Below are positions 28,020-35,615 of a DNA stretch of 64,000 nucleotides, in pieces (the stretch's first letter is position 1; each line of letters starts with the position of its first letter). The position numbers and the translations under genes were made by a program. This DNA comes from Microbispora bryophytorum (GTDB taxonomy: Bacteria; Actinomycetota; Actinomycetes; Streptosporangiales; Streptosporangiaceae): NCBI RefSeq assembly GCF_006874465.1, contig NZ_VIRL01000015.1, positions 124,001 through 188,000 of the forward strand, written 5' to 3'. Under the pieces are notes generated by a model that was not told the origin of the DNA, searched no databases, and saw only the letters and a program-made list of their open reading frames with translations.

Positions 28020-28025
28020 TAAAAT
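28020..28025 (+). promoter_or_regulatory. probable -10 box of the NRPS gene
   Basis: TAAAAT matches TATAAT at five of six positions and is followed by more A/T bases. No good -35 box lies at 17 bases; TTGCGT at 27991-27996 would pair better with TATCGT at 28015-28020 (18-base spacer). Either puts the transcription start a few bases before the palindrome at 28037. Confidence 0.4.
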
Positions 28026-28036
28026 AATCCCTTTCG

Positions 28037-28050
28037 TGGGAGCGCTCCCA
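28037..28050. promoter_or_regulatory. CelR/CebR-type operator TGGGAGCGCTCCCA
   Basis: A perfect 14-base palindrome identical to the published consensus for CelR of Thermobifida and CebR of Streptomyces, LacI-family repressors released by cellobiose or cellotriose. It lies just after the probable -10 box and 137 bases before the NRPS start, where a repressor would block initiation. This exact site was found once in the window. No cellulase or sugar-transport gene is near it. Confidence 0.75.
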
Positions 28051-28152
28051 TGCATGTCGGCCCGAAACGCGGCGAGAGACGCGGCAAGATCCCGCGGAAT
28101 CGATGATCAAGCGTTTTCTGGTTCAACCACTTTTCTGCGTGGTCAGCTGGTC

Positions 28153-28171
28153 CTGCGCATGAATTGCGCAG
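28153..28171 (+). promoter_or_regulatory. hairpin abutting the NRPS ribosome binding site
   Basis: CTGCGCA (28153-28159) and TGCGCAG (28165-28171) pair perfectly around a 5-base loop, ending right where the GAGGAG ribosome binding site begins (28172-28177). It could affect translation of the NRPS or be a protein site. Confidence 0.4.
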
Positions 28172-28186
28172 AGAGGAGAACGCTCG

Positions 28187-31100
28187 GTGACGATATCGCC
28201 GACGACTGAAAACGAGCATCTAATAGCGTCGCTTTCCCCACGCAGGCAGGAGGCCCTGCGCCGGCTCCTCGCCGCCAGAGCCGCCAGGGCCGCCGCCGCG
28301 GACGCGATCACCCCGCGCGGCGGGGGACCCGCTCTCTGCTCCTACGAGCAGACCCAGATGTGGCTCGGCGCCCGCTTCGCCGAGGGCGCTCCGGCGCCGA
28401 ACGCCACGATCGGCCTGCGGCTCACCGGCCCGCTCGACACCCGGGCCCTGACCGTCGCCCTGGACAGCCTGGTCGAACGCCACGAGATCCTGCGTACGGT
28501 CTACGAGGGCGACGGGCACGAGCCCCGCCAGATCGTCCTCGACCCCGGGCCGGCGCCGCTCGACGTCGTCGACCTGCGGGAGCTGCCGGAGGCCGAGCGG
28601 GAGGCCCGGGCCCGGGAGATCACGTCCAGAGCCGCCGTGGAACGCTTCGACCTGGAGACCGGGCCGGTCCACCGCACGACGCTGGTCCGCCTGGCCGACG
28701 AGGACCACGTGCTGATGTTCGTCTGCCACCACATCGCCTGCGACGGGTGGTCGGTCGGCATCATCGTGGACGAGCTGACCAGCGTGTACGCGTCCGCCCA
28801 CGAGGGCCGGCCCGCCGAGGTGGCCACGCCGCCGCTCCAGTACGCCGACTACGCGGCCTGGTCGCGGCGTGAGCTGACCGGCGAGCAGCGTGACCGGCGG
28901 CTCGCCTACTGGCGCGACCGGCTCGACGGCGCGAGCGCGGTGGAGCTTCCCATCGCACGGGACGGCCAGACCCTCACCGAGGGCAACCGGAGCGACTGCC
29001 ACCTGTTCACGCTGCCGGACGAGGTCCTGCGGGCGCTGCAGGAGGCCGGCGGCGCCGGAACCACCCCGTTCGTGGCCCTGCTCACGGTCTTCTCGATGAT
29101 GCTCGCGCGCTACACCGGGCAGGGCGACCTGACGATCGCCACGGTGGACGGCGGCCGGCGCCGGGTGGAGCTGGAGCCCGTGCTGGGCTGCTTCGTCAAC
29201 GCCCTGCCGCTGCGCGCCGACCTGTCGGGCGCCGCGTCGTTCCGGGAGGCGGCGGCCGGGGTGCGGCGCAGGCTCGGCGAGGCGCTCGCCAACCACCTGC
29301 CGTTCTCGGAACTGGCCGGGGCGCTGAGCGACCGGGACGCCCGCAACTTCTCGCTGTCCACCGTCGGCTTCTCGCTGCGCGTCTTCCGCGACCAGCGCGG
29401 GCGCTGGCCCGGGCTGGAGGCGTCGGTCTGGGAGCACGAGGTCGACGACTTCACCTACGACCTCGCGCTGCTCGTGCACCTGAACGGCGCCGGCGACCCC
29501 GAGCTCTACCTCACCTACCAGAAGGACCGGTTCGACGCGGACTCCGTCGTCCGGATGGCCGGGCACTACCGGGCGCTGGCCGAGCGGATCGCCGCCGCCC
29601 CGGACACCCCGCCGGCCGACCTTGAGCTGCTCACCGACGCCGAGCGCGACGTGGTGCTGGGCACCTGGAACGACACGGCCCGGCCGTACCCGGACGTGGC
29701 CCTGCCCGAGCTGCTGGAGCGCCACGCGGACTCCGACGCGGTCGCGGTCCGTTTCGAGGGCCGCACGACCACGTACGCCGAGCTGCACGCCCGCGCCAAC
29801 CAGGTCGCCCACCTGCTGCGCGAGCGGGGCGTCGGCCCCGAGGACACGGTGGGCGTGCTGCTCGACCGGACCCCGGACCTCATCGCCTGCCTGATGGGCG
29901 TGTGGAAGGCGGGCGCGGCCTACCTGCCGATGGATCCCAAGTTCCCCGCGCAGCGCGTCCGCGACATGCTGTCGATCGCCGCGACCCCGCTGGTCCTGAC
30001 CTCGGCGGGTTACGCGCAGCTGTTCGACGGTGTCCGCATGGACGGCGCGGACGTGGACATCGTGGACGTGGACGGCGGCCTGCTCGACGCGCAGCCGCGC
30101 GACCCGGCCGGCGTGCCGTACGACATCGACCGGCTGGCCTATGTGATCTTCACGTCGGGGTCCACCGGCAAGCCGAAGGGCGTGCAGGTCACCCATCGCG
30201 GGCTGGTGAACCACGTGTGGTGGGCGGTGGAGGACCTGGCGTCCCAGGGAGACGGCGGCGCCCCGCTGTTCGGCTCGGTGGCGTTCGACCTCGTGGTGCC
30301 CAACCTGTGGGCGCCGCTCGTCACCGGTCAGCGGGTCACCGTGCTGCCGCAGGACTTCGACATGGGCGAGCTGGGCGCGCTGCTGGCGGCGGGCGGGCCG
30401 TACGCCTTCATCAAGTGCACCCCCGGCCACCTGGAGGTGCTCGGTCACCAGATCGACGCCCGGCAGGCCGCGGCGCTCGCCGGGAAGATCGTCGTGGCGG
30501 GCGAGGCGCTGCCCGGCTCGATGGCCAACCGGTGGCTGGAGATGCTCGGCCCGGGCCGGCTGATCAACGAGTACGGCCCCACCGAGGCGTCTGTCGGGAC
30601 GTGTATCTATCCGGTGCGGGACGCCCAGCTCGTGGAGGTCGTCCCCATCGGGCGCCCGCTGCCCAACATGCGGATGTACGTCCTGGACGCCAACCGGCGG
30701 CTGCAGCCGGTCGGCGTGCCGGGCGAGCTGTACGTCGGCGGCGTGGGCGTCACCCGCGGCTACATGAACCGGCCGGACCTCACCGAGGAGCGGTTCCTTC
30801 CCGACCCCTTCCATCCCGCTTCCGGGGATGGGGGCGGGCGGATGTACCGCACCGGCGACCGGGTGGCCTGGACGCGCGACGGGAACGTGGCCTTCCTCGG
30901 CCGGTTCGACGACCAGGTGAAGATCCGCGGCTACCGCATCGAGCTGGACGAGGTGCGCGCGGCCGTCCTCGACCACCCCGGCGTGCGCGACGCGGTCGTC
31001 ACCGTGCACGCGTTCACGCCGGAGGACAAGCGGCTCGTCGCCTACTACGTCCCCACAGGTCCGGAGTTGTCCGAGCTGGCGGAGCACTGCGCGACGCGGC

Positions 31101-33718
31101 TGCCGGAATACATGGTCCCGTCGGTGTTCGTGCCGCTGGAGACCATCCCGCTCAACGCCAACGGCAAGGTGGACCGCAAGGCGCTGCCCGATCCGGTGGT
31201 CCGGGTGGGCGACGACCTGGCCGAGCCGACGACCGAGACCGAGATCGTGGTGGCCGGCGTCTGGCGGGAGGTCCTCGGCATCGAGGCCGTCTCGATCGAC
31301 AGCGACTTCAACGCGCTCGGCGGCCACTCGCTGCTGCTCATCCGCATGGTCGCCAAGCTGCGCCAGGCGCTGCCCGCCGACGGCTACCAGGTGACCGTGC
31401 TCGACGCGATCGCCAACCGCACCGTGCGGGACCTGGCCGCGCTGATCGACGCCGCCCGGCAGGCGCCGGAAGACACCGAGGACGGCCCGCGCGGCCTGCT
31501 GGTCGAGCTCACCCGGCCGGTCAAGGCGCCGACGCTGTCCCTGGTCTGCATCCCGTACGGCGGGGCCAGCGCGATGGTCTACCAGCCGCTGGCCGACGCG
31601 CTGCCGGAGGGCCACTCGCTGTTCGCGGTCGCCCTGCCCGGCCACGAGCTGGGCGTCGAGGAGAGCACCATCCCGTTCCACGAGGCCGCCCAGCGGGTCT
31701 GCGACGAGGTGGTCGACCGCGTGCGCGGCCCCGTCGCGCTGTACGGCCACTGCGTCGGCAGCGCGCTGACCGCCGAGATCGCGCGGCGGCTCGAGGCGGC
31801 CGGGCGGCGCGTCGAGGCCGTCTACACGGGCGGCAGCTTCCCGTTCGCCACCCCGAGCAAGGGCTTCAACGGCCTGCTCGGGCGGATCTTCCGCAGCAAG
31901 GCGCTGGACAACGCCAACGCGCACGCCAACTGGCTGCGTGCGATGGGCGCCGACCTGCAGGATCTCGATCCCGAGCAGGTCGACCACATCATCCGCACGA
32001 TGCGGGTGGACGCGCGGGCCGGTGAGGACTACTTCAGCGAGCTCGTGGAGCAGCAGAGCCCGCAGCTGCGCGCCCCGGTGATCTCGATCGTCGGCGACCG
32101 CGACGCGCTGACCGACTTCTACCAGGAGCGCTACCGCGACTGGCACTGCGTCTCCGAGACCACCGCGCTGGTCGTGATGGCCGAGGCCGGCCACTACTTC
32201 CTCCGATACCGCGCCGAAGAGCTGGCCGCGATCGTCACGACCGCCCACACCACGGTGGATCGTCCGCAGGAGTGGCACGTCCCCGAGCCCGGCGCGCCGG
32301 CGACCTGGTGGCGGCAGGCCGTGTCCGACGACCGGCGGGCCGACGTCGCCGGGCCGCAGCCCAGCCTGGGCCGGTTCTTCACGGTGGCGACCGGTCAGAT
32401 CGTCTCCATGATCGGCGCTGTGATGACCGAGTTCGCCGTGCCGATCTGGGCGTACCTGAAGAGCGGCTCGCTGGTGCAGTTCGGGCTGTTCGCCATCATC
32501 GGGCTGGTGCCGGGTCTCGTCCTCGCGCCGCTGATCGGCGCGCTCGTCGACCGGTACGACCGCAAGCGGGCGATGCTGGCGGCCGACGGCATCTCCCTGG
32601 CCGTGCAGGCCGCGCTGCTCGCGCTGATGACCGCCGACGTGCTGAACATGCCCCTGCTGTACGGCCTGCTCGTGCTGCTGTCGATATCGGTGACCCTGCA
32701 ACGGGTGGCCTGGCAGTCGGCGGGCCCGCAACTCGCGCCCAAGCACTACCTGCATCACGTCGGCGGCGTCGTCCAGCTCGGCAACGCCGTGGCCCAGCTC
32801 ATGGTCCCGTTGTTCTCCGTCGCCGTGCTGGCGTTGATCGGCATCGAGGGCATCCTGACCGCCAACGTGATCTGCTACGCGATCGCGTTCGGCGTGACCC
32901 TGCTCGTGCGCTTCCCGGCCACGATGGCCTGGCAGCGCAGGGAGACGGTCTCCGCCGAGATCCGCGCCGGCTTCCGCTACCTGCTGCGGCGGCGGGGCCT
33001 GCGGGCCATGGCCTTCACGATGTTCATCGTGAACTTCTTCCTGTTCACCGGGTTCATCATGATCTCGCCGCTGGTGCTGTCGGTCGGCGAGCTGGCCGAC
33101 ACCGGGCGGGTGGCGCTGCTCGCCGGGATCGGGGCGGTCTGCGGCGGCGTGATCATCACGCTCTGGGGCGGCCCGCGCGACCGCCGGATGTTCGGCATGC
33201 TGGCGGCCGCCGGCGTGCTCGGGATCTTCTGCGCGATCGCCGGTCTGCGCCCGTCGCTCATCCTCATCACGGTCGGCGCCTTCGGCATGTCGCTGATGAT
33301 GACGATCAGCGACGGCATCTGGCTGACGATCATCCACTCGAAGGTGCCCCAGCGCTATCACGCCCGGGTCATCTCGATCAACCGGATGCTCGCGCTGTCG
33401 ACCCAGCCGGTCGGCCTGGCCGTACAGGCCTGGCTGGTGGGTCTGGTCTTCGAGCCGCTGATGCGGCCGGACGGCCCGCTGGCCGGCACGGTCGGCACGG
33501 TGATCGGGGTCGGCGAGGGCCGCGGCATCGGCCTGCTGTACGTGGTGTGCGGCCTGGCCATCGCGCTCACGATCACGCTGGCCCTGCGTCACCCGGCCCT
33601 GGCGAGGTTCGACCAGGAGACCCCGGACGCCGAGCCGGACGACCTGGTCGGCCTGGAGACGCTGCGCAGCCGCCAGGAGGCGAGCGTTCCGGCGCAGCGG
33701 GTCCCGGCCGAGCTCTGA
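28187..33718 (+). CDS. nonribosomal peptide synthetase C-A-PCP-TE fused to an MFS exporter
   Basis: 1843 residues in one frame from GTG 28187 (GAGGAG at 28172-28177). Condensation domain about 45-475 (HHIACDG at 181-187). Adenylation domain about 480-1000 (FTSGSTGKPKG near 655, NEYGPTE near 797, YRTGD near 888, NGKVDRKAL near 996). Carrier domain with LGGHS (Ser 1048). Thioesterase about 1105-1355 in which GHCVG (Cys 1189) replaces the usual GHSxG, with Asp 1304 or 1306 and His 1336 as partners. From about 1394 to 1810 a 12-segment MFS exporter of the EntS/DHA3 kind (GALVDRYDRKRAML loop). The hand-read specificity code D-L-P-K-V-A-E-V-G is nearest to asparagine. One protein would thus build, release and export the product. 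N-terminal LIASLSPRRQEALRRLLAA may dock the FkbH-like carrier. Confidence 0.9.
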   Translation: MTISPTTENEHLIASLSPRRQEALRRLLAARAARAAAADAITPRGGGPALCSYEQTQMWLGARFAEGAPAPNATIGLRLTGPLDTRALTVALDSLVERHEILRTVYEGDGHEPRQIVLDPGPAPLDVVDLRELPEAEREARAREITSRAAVERFDLETGPVHRTTLVRLADEDHVLMFVCHHIACDGWSVGIIVDELTSVYASAHEGRPAEVATPPLQYADYAAWSRRELTGEQRDRRLAYWRDRLDGASAVELPIARDGQTLTEGNRSDCHLFTLPDEVLRALQEAGGAGTTPFVALLTVFSMMLARYTGQGDLTIATVDGGRRRVELEPVLGCFVNALPLRADLSGAASFREAAAGVRRRLGEALANHLPFSELAGALSDRDARNFSLSTVGFSLRVFRDQRGRWPGLEASVWEHEVDDFTYDLALLVHLNGAGDPELYLTYQKDRFDADSVVRMAGHYRALAERIAAAPDTPPADLELLTDAERDVVLGTWNDTARPYPDVALPELLERHADSDAVAVRFEGRTTTYAELHARANQVAHLLRERGVGPEDTVGVLLDRTPDLIACLMGVWKAGAAYLPMDPKFPAQRVRDMLSIAATPLVLTSAGYAQLFDGVRMDGADVDIVDVDGGLLDAQPRDPAGVPYDIDRLAYVIFTSGSTGKPKGVQVTHRGLVNHVWWAVEDLASQGDGGAPLFGSVAFDLVVPNLWAPLVTGQRVTVLPQDFDMGELGALLAAGGPYAFIKCTPGHLEVLGHQIDARQAAALAGKIVVAGEALPGSMANRWLEMLGPGRLINEYGPTEASVGTCIYPVRDAQLVEVVPIGRPLPNMRMYVLDANRRLQPVGVPGELYVGGVGVTRGYMNRPDLTEERFLPDPFHPASGDGGGRMYRTGDRVAWTRDGNVAFLGRFDDQVKIRGYRIELDEVRAAVLDHPGVRDAVVTVHAFTPEDKRLVAYYVPTGPELSELAEHCATRLPEYMVPSVFVPLETIPLNANGKVDRKALPDPVVRVGDDLAEPTTETEIVVAGVWREVLGIEAVSIDSDFNALGGHSLLLIRMVAKLRQALPADGYQVTVLDAIANRTVRDLAALIDAARQAPEDTEDGPRGLLVELTRPVKAPTLSLVCIPYGGASAMVYQPLADALPEGHSLFAVALPGHELGVEESTIPFHEAAQRVCDEVVDRVRGPVALYGHCVGSALTAEIARRLEAAGRRVEAVYTGGSFPFATPSKGFNGLLGRIFRSKALDNANAHANWLRAMGADLQDLDPEQVDHIIRTMRVDARAGEDYFSELVEQQSPQLRAPVISIVGDRDALTDFYQERYRDWHCVSETTALVVMAEAGHYFLRYRAEELAAIVTTAHTTVDRPQEWHVPEPGAPATWWRQAVSDDRRADVAGPQPSLGRFFTVATGQIVSMIGAVMTEFAVPIWAYLKSGSLVQFGLFAIIGLVPGLVLAPLIGALVDRYDRKRAMLAADGISLAVQAALLALMTADVLNMPLLYGLLVLLSISVTLQRVAWQSAGPQLAPKHYLHHVGGVVQLGNAVAQLMVPLFSVAVLALIGIEGILTANVICYAIAFGVTLLVRFPATMAWQRRETVSAEIRAGFRYLLRRRGLRAMAFTMFIVNFFLFTGFIMISPLVLSVGELADTGRVALLAGIGAVCGGVIITLWGGPRDRRMFGMLAAAGVLGIFCAIAGLRPSLILITVGAFGMSLMMTISDGIWLTIIHSKVPQRYHARVISINRMLALSTQPVGLAVQAWLVGLVFEPLMRPDGPLAGTVGTVIGVGEGRGIGLLYVVCGLAIALTITLALRHPALARFDQETPDAEPDDLVGLETLRSRQEASVPAQRVPAEL

Positions 33719-33738
33719 GGTGCGCTGACGGAGGAATG

Positions 33739-33772
33739 CCATACGGGCCGCCGGGTACGGCGGCCCGTATGG
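33739..33772 (+). terminator. strong hairpin after the NRPS gene
   Basis: Arms of 14 bases (33739-33752 and 33759-33772) pair perfectly around a 6-base loop, 21 bases after the NRPS stop. It has no T-tract. The 3' arm contains the ATG (33769) of the next small gene, so it may also hide that start in readthrough RNA. Confidence 0.65.
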
Positions 33773-34071
33773 ACGAGAAGAAGATGAACCCGAAGCAGCT
33801 CGCCGAGGAGCTGGCCACCAACGCGCAGGACGACCCGCGGTTCAAGAACCGGACGCCCGGCATCCGGGCCACTCGGCAGGGGTCGGTGGAGCAGGCGGAC
33901 CAGGACGCCGCCGGCATTGTCGGCGGCAAGGGGATCTCGGGCGGCGGAGCCTCCGGAGGAGGAACGTTCGGGCAGCCGCCGACCGGACGGCTCGACGACG
34001 ACCAGCTCGCCGACACGGTGGCGGGCACCGGCCTGCCGCCCGACGAGGAGGAGGACGAGGGCGACCGGTGA
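33769..34071 (+). CDS. small hypothetical hydrophilic protein
   Basis: 100 residues from ATG 33769; ATG 33784 is an alternative and the frame is open further back. The sequence begins MDEKKMNPKQLAEELATNAQDDPRFKNR, has a Gly-rich middle (GGKGISGGGASGGGTFG) and an acidic end (DEEEDEGDR). It has no membrane segment. Not recognised. Codon bias is consistent with a real gene. Confidence 0.55.
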   Translation: MDEKKMNPKQLAEELATNAQDDPRFKNRTPGIRATRQGSVEQADQDAAGIVGGKGISGGGASGGGTFGQPPTGRLDDDQLADTVAGTGLPPDEEEDEGDR

Positions 34072-34168
34072 CCGGCCGGGCACGGCCGGCCTGTTTCACG
34101 GCATCCCGAGCGGCCTCACGGAATGGCTGGCGGCCTCACGGCATCGCGAGCGCGAGACCGGTGCCCGC

Positions 34169-34753
34169 TCACGCGTCCTCGGGCTTACGCCGCCGGTTCA
34201 TCGCGAGCCATCCGGCGTCCCAGGCGGCGTACCTGCGGTGATCCAGACGGCGGCGGACGAGGGCGAGGCACGCCAGCAGGGCCGTCAGCGACAACGCCGC
34301 CGTGGCCGTTCCCGACGCGACGCCGTCCGCGACCGTGTCGATCCGGCTCCGCGGGCCGTCGCCCGGCCGGCCCTCGCGATCCAGCCAGATCCGCACGGGC
34401 GTGCCGGCCTTGGCCGCCGAGGAAACCGGCGCCTGGCCGGTCACCGTACGGCCGTCGGCGGCCGTCCAGGCGACGCCCGTACGCAGCCGCGCGGCGGTGC
34501 CCTCCACCGCGACCCAGGTGGCCGCCGGCGCGTCCCGCGTGACGGTGGCCGTCACCCACCGCCCGGAATGCTCCTCGGCCACGCCGCTGCGATAGACGGC
34601 GGCGCCCACGGCGAACGCCGCGACCGCGCTCAGCACGGCCAGGATGAGGAAGGCCAGGACGGCCACGAACTCGACGCGGTCGGTTCCGCGCCGTAACGGA
34701 TTCCCGTCGGGCAGGTAGCGCCGCATCCGCATCGTCACCGGGCCGGATCGCAT
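34169..34753 (-). CDS. Rv1733c-like membrane protein
   Basis: 194 residues with two hydrophobic segments: one at about 28-52 (VEFVAVLAFLILAVLSAVAAFAVGAAVY) and one near 150-165. Between them is an extracytoplasmic part with the phrase AWTAADGRTVTGQAPV, and the start MRRYLPDGNPLRRGTDRVE is typical of the Rv1733c family of actinobacteria. The function is unknown. An ATG at 34732 (MRMRRYL) is a possible shorter start. Confidence 0.8.
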   Translation of the reverse strand: MRSGPVTMRMRRYLPDGNPLRRGTDRVEFVAVLAFLILAVLSAVAAFAVGAAVYRSGVAEEHSGRWVTATVTRDAPAATWVAVEGTAARLRTGVAWTAADGRTVTGQAPVSSAAKAGTPVRIWLDREGRPGDGPRSRIDTVADGVASGTATAALSLTALLACLALVRRRLDHRRYAAWDAGWLAMNRRRKPEDA

Positions 34754-34757
34754 CGCG

Positions 34758-34922
34758 TCACCCCTCCTCCTTCTCGTGCGCAGGGCCGGAAGGCCAGGGT
34801 CTCGGCCGGCACGTGGATGTCCGCGGCGGCGGAGTGGAGTCGCGGCGCGTCACACGAAGGCGGCCGTGGACCACCTCGTCCACGACCTGGCGCAGCCGCT
34901 CCGTCTCCGCAGACTCGGGCAT
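34758..34922 (-). CDS. small hypothetical protein
   Basis: 54 residues from ATG 34922, which has a textbook AAGGAG six bases upstream. The first half (ETERLRQVVDEVVHGRLRV) is helical; the second half is Pro/Arg-rich and may be non-native. Four bases separate it from the Rv1733c-like start. Not recognised. The strong ribosome binding site is the main support. Confidence 0.4.
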   Translation of the reverse strand: MPESAETERLRQVVDEVVHGRLRVTRRDSTPPPRTSTCRPRPWPSGPAHEKEEG

Positions 34923-34981
34923 GCCTTCTCCTTCCGGTCTGTCCTTACCCCCCGCGGTGCGGATCCCATGCCCGACCAACA

Positions 34982-35024
34982 GATCGGCTCGCGGATCGGC
35001 TCACGGATCGGCTCACAGATCGGC
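34982..35024. repeat. 12-base tandem repeat, 3.6 copies
   Basis: Units GATCGGCTCGCG, GATCGGCTCACG, GATCGGCTCACA and GATCGGC. The stop codon of the methyltransferase remnant (35013-35015) lies in the third copy. Confidence 0.9.
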
Positions 35025-35581
35025 GACGAGAAGCCGATATCCGGCGTCGTACTCCTCCATGCCGAGCAGGTCGCGGTGGCGCTCGTGCCAGCGGCCCGAC
35101 TCCAGGTCGGCCGCGAGCCGGTCCAGGGCCGGCCGTACGATCGACTGATCGAGCTGGGCGAGCACGGACATGCCGGCCTGGACCATGGGATCGAGATAGC
35201 CCTCGGGCCTGCGCCAATAGGCGGCGCCGAACCCGTCGGTGCAGTCGTGCGGGATGGGGACCGGCTCGACCCGCGCGCCGCCGAGCAGCCGGACGAGATC
35301 GGCGATCGGGACGGCGCGGGCGTCGTCCAGCGCCGCGCCCTCGGGCAGATACTCGCTGAGGAACCAGAAGTCACGGGTGAGCTCCTGGTCCCAGGTGAGG
35401 ATCACCACGCGGCGCCGCGCGACCCTGCGCAACTCGGCGATCCCGGCCGCGAGGTCCGTCCAGTGGTGGACGGTCAGGATCGCCATCGCGGCGTCGGCCA
35501 CGCCGTCGGCGAGGGGAAGGGCCTCGGATCGGGCCTGCGGGCGGCGCGGTAGGTCCTGCCGATCTGGTCGTAAACGGTCAT
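35013..35581 (-). pseudogene. SAM-dependent methyltransferase with its SAM-binding core deleted
   Basis: From ATG 35581 the first residues are MTVYDQIGRTYRAARRPD, the normal start of a class I methyltransferase. From about 35530 the match resumes in another frame as EALPLADGVADAAMAILTVHHWTD and runs to the stop at 35013. The roughly 80-90 residues that should lie between, including the glycine-rich SAM motif, are absent, and the junction shifts the frame. A shorter GTG start at 35501 exists but would still lack the cofactor site. Confidence 0.7.
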
Positions 35582-35615
35582 GCCGCCAGTATCCGCCGCG
35601 CCGGGTGGGGGCTCC

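Larger units (their letters stand above)
27681..28186. other. 506-base divergent regulatory region of the natural-product locus
   Basis: No gene is seen here. The region is markedly richer in A and T than its surroundings and holds several dyads: ACCCGA-A-TCGGGT (27804-27816), GAAACATGTTTC (27826-27837), GGTGTC/GACACC (27853-27877), the CelR/CebR-type box (28037-28050) and CTGCGCA/TGCGCAG (28153-28171). It must contain promoters for both the oxygenase operon and the NRPS gene. Short frames in it lack codon bias and are not called. Confidence 0.8.

Noticed and set aside
28220..33742. 1840-residue open frame opposite the NRPS
   Set aside because: It is the mirror of the strong codon bias of the NRPS. 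Its translation is a His/Arg/Gln-rich low-complexity string with no domain, and no ribosome binding site fits.
35013..35501. intact methyltransferase starting at GTG 35501
   Set aside because: The frame lacks the SAM-binding half, and the true N-terminus is visible upstream in another frame, so a pseudogene is the better call.
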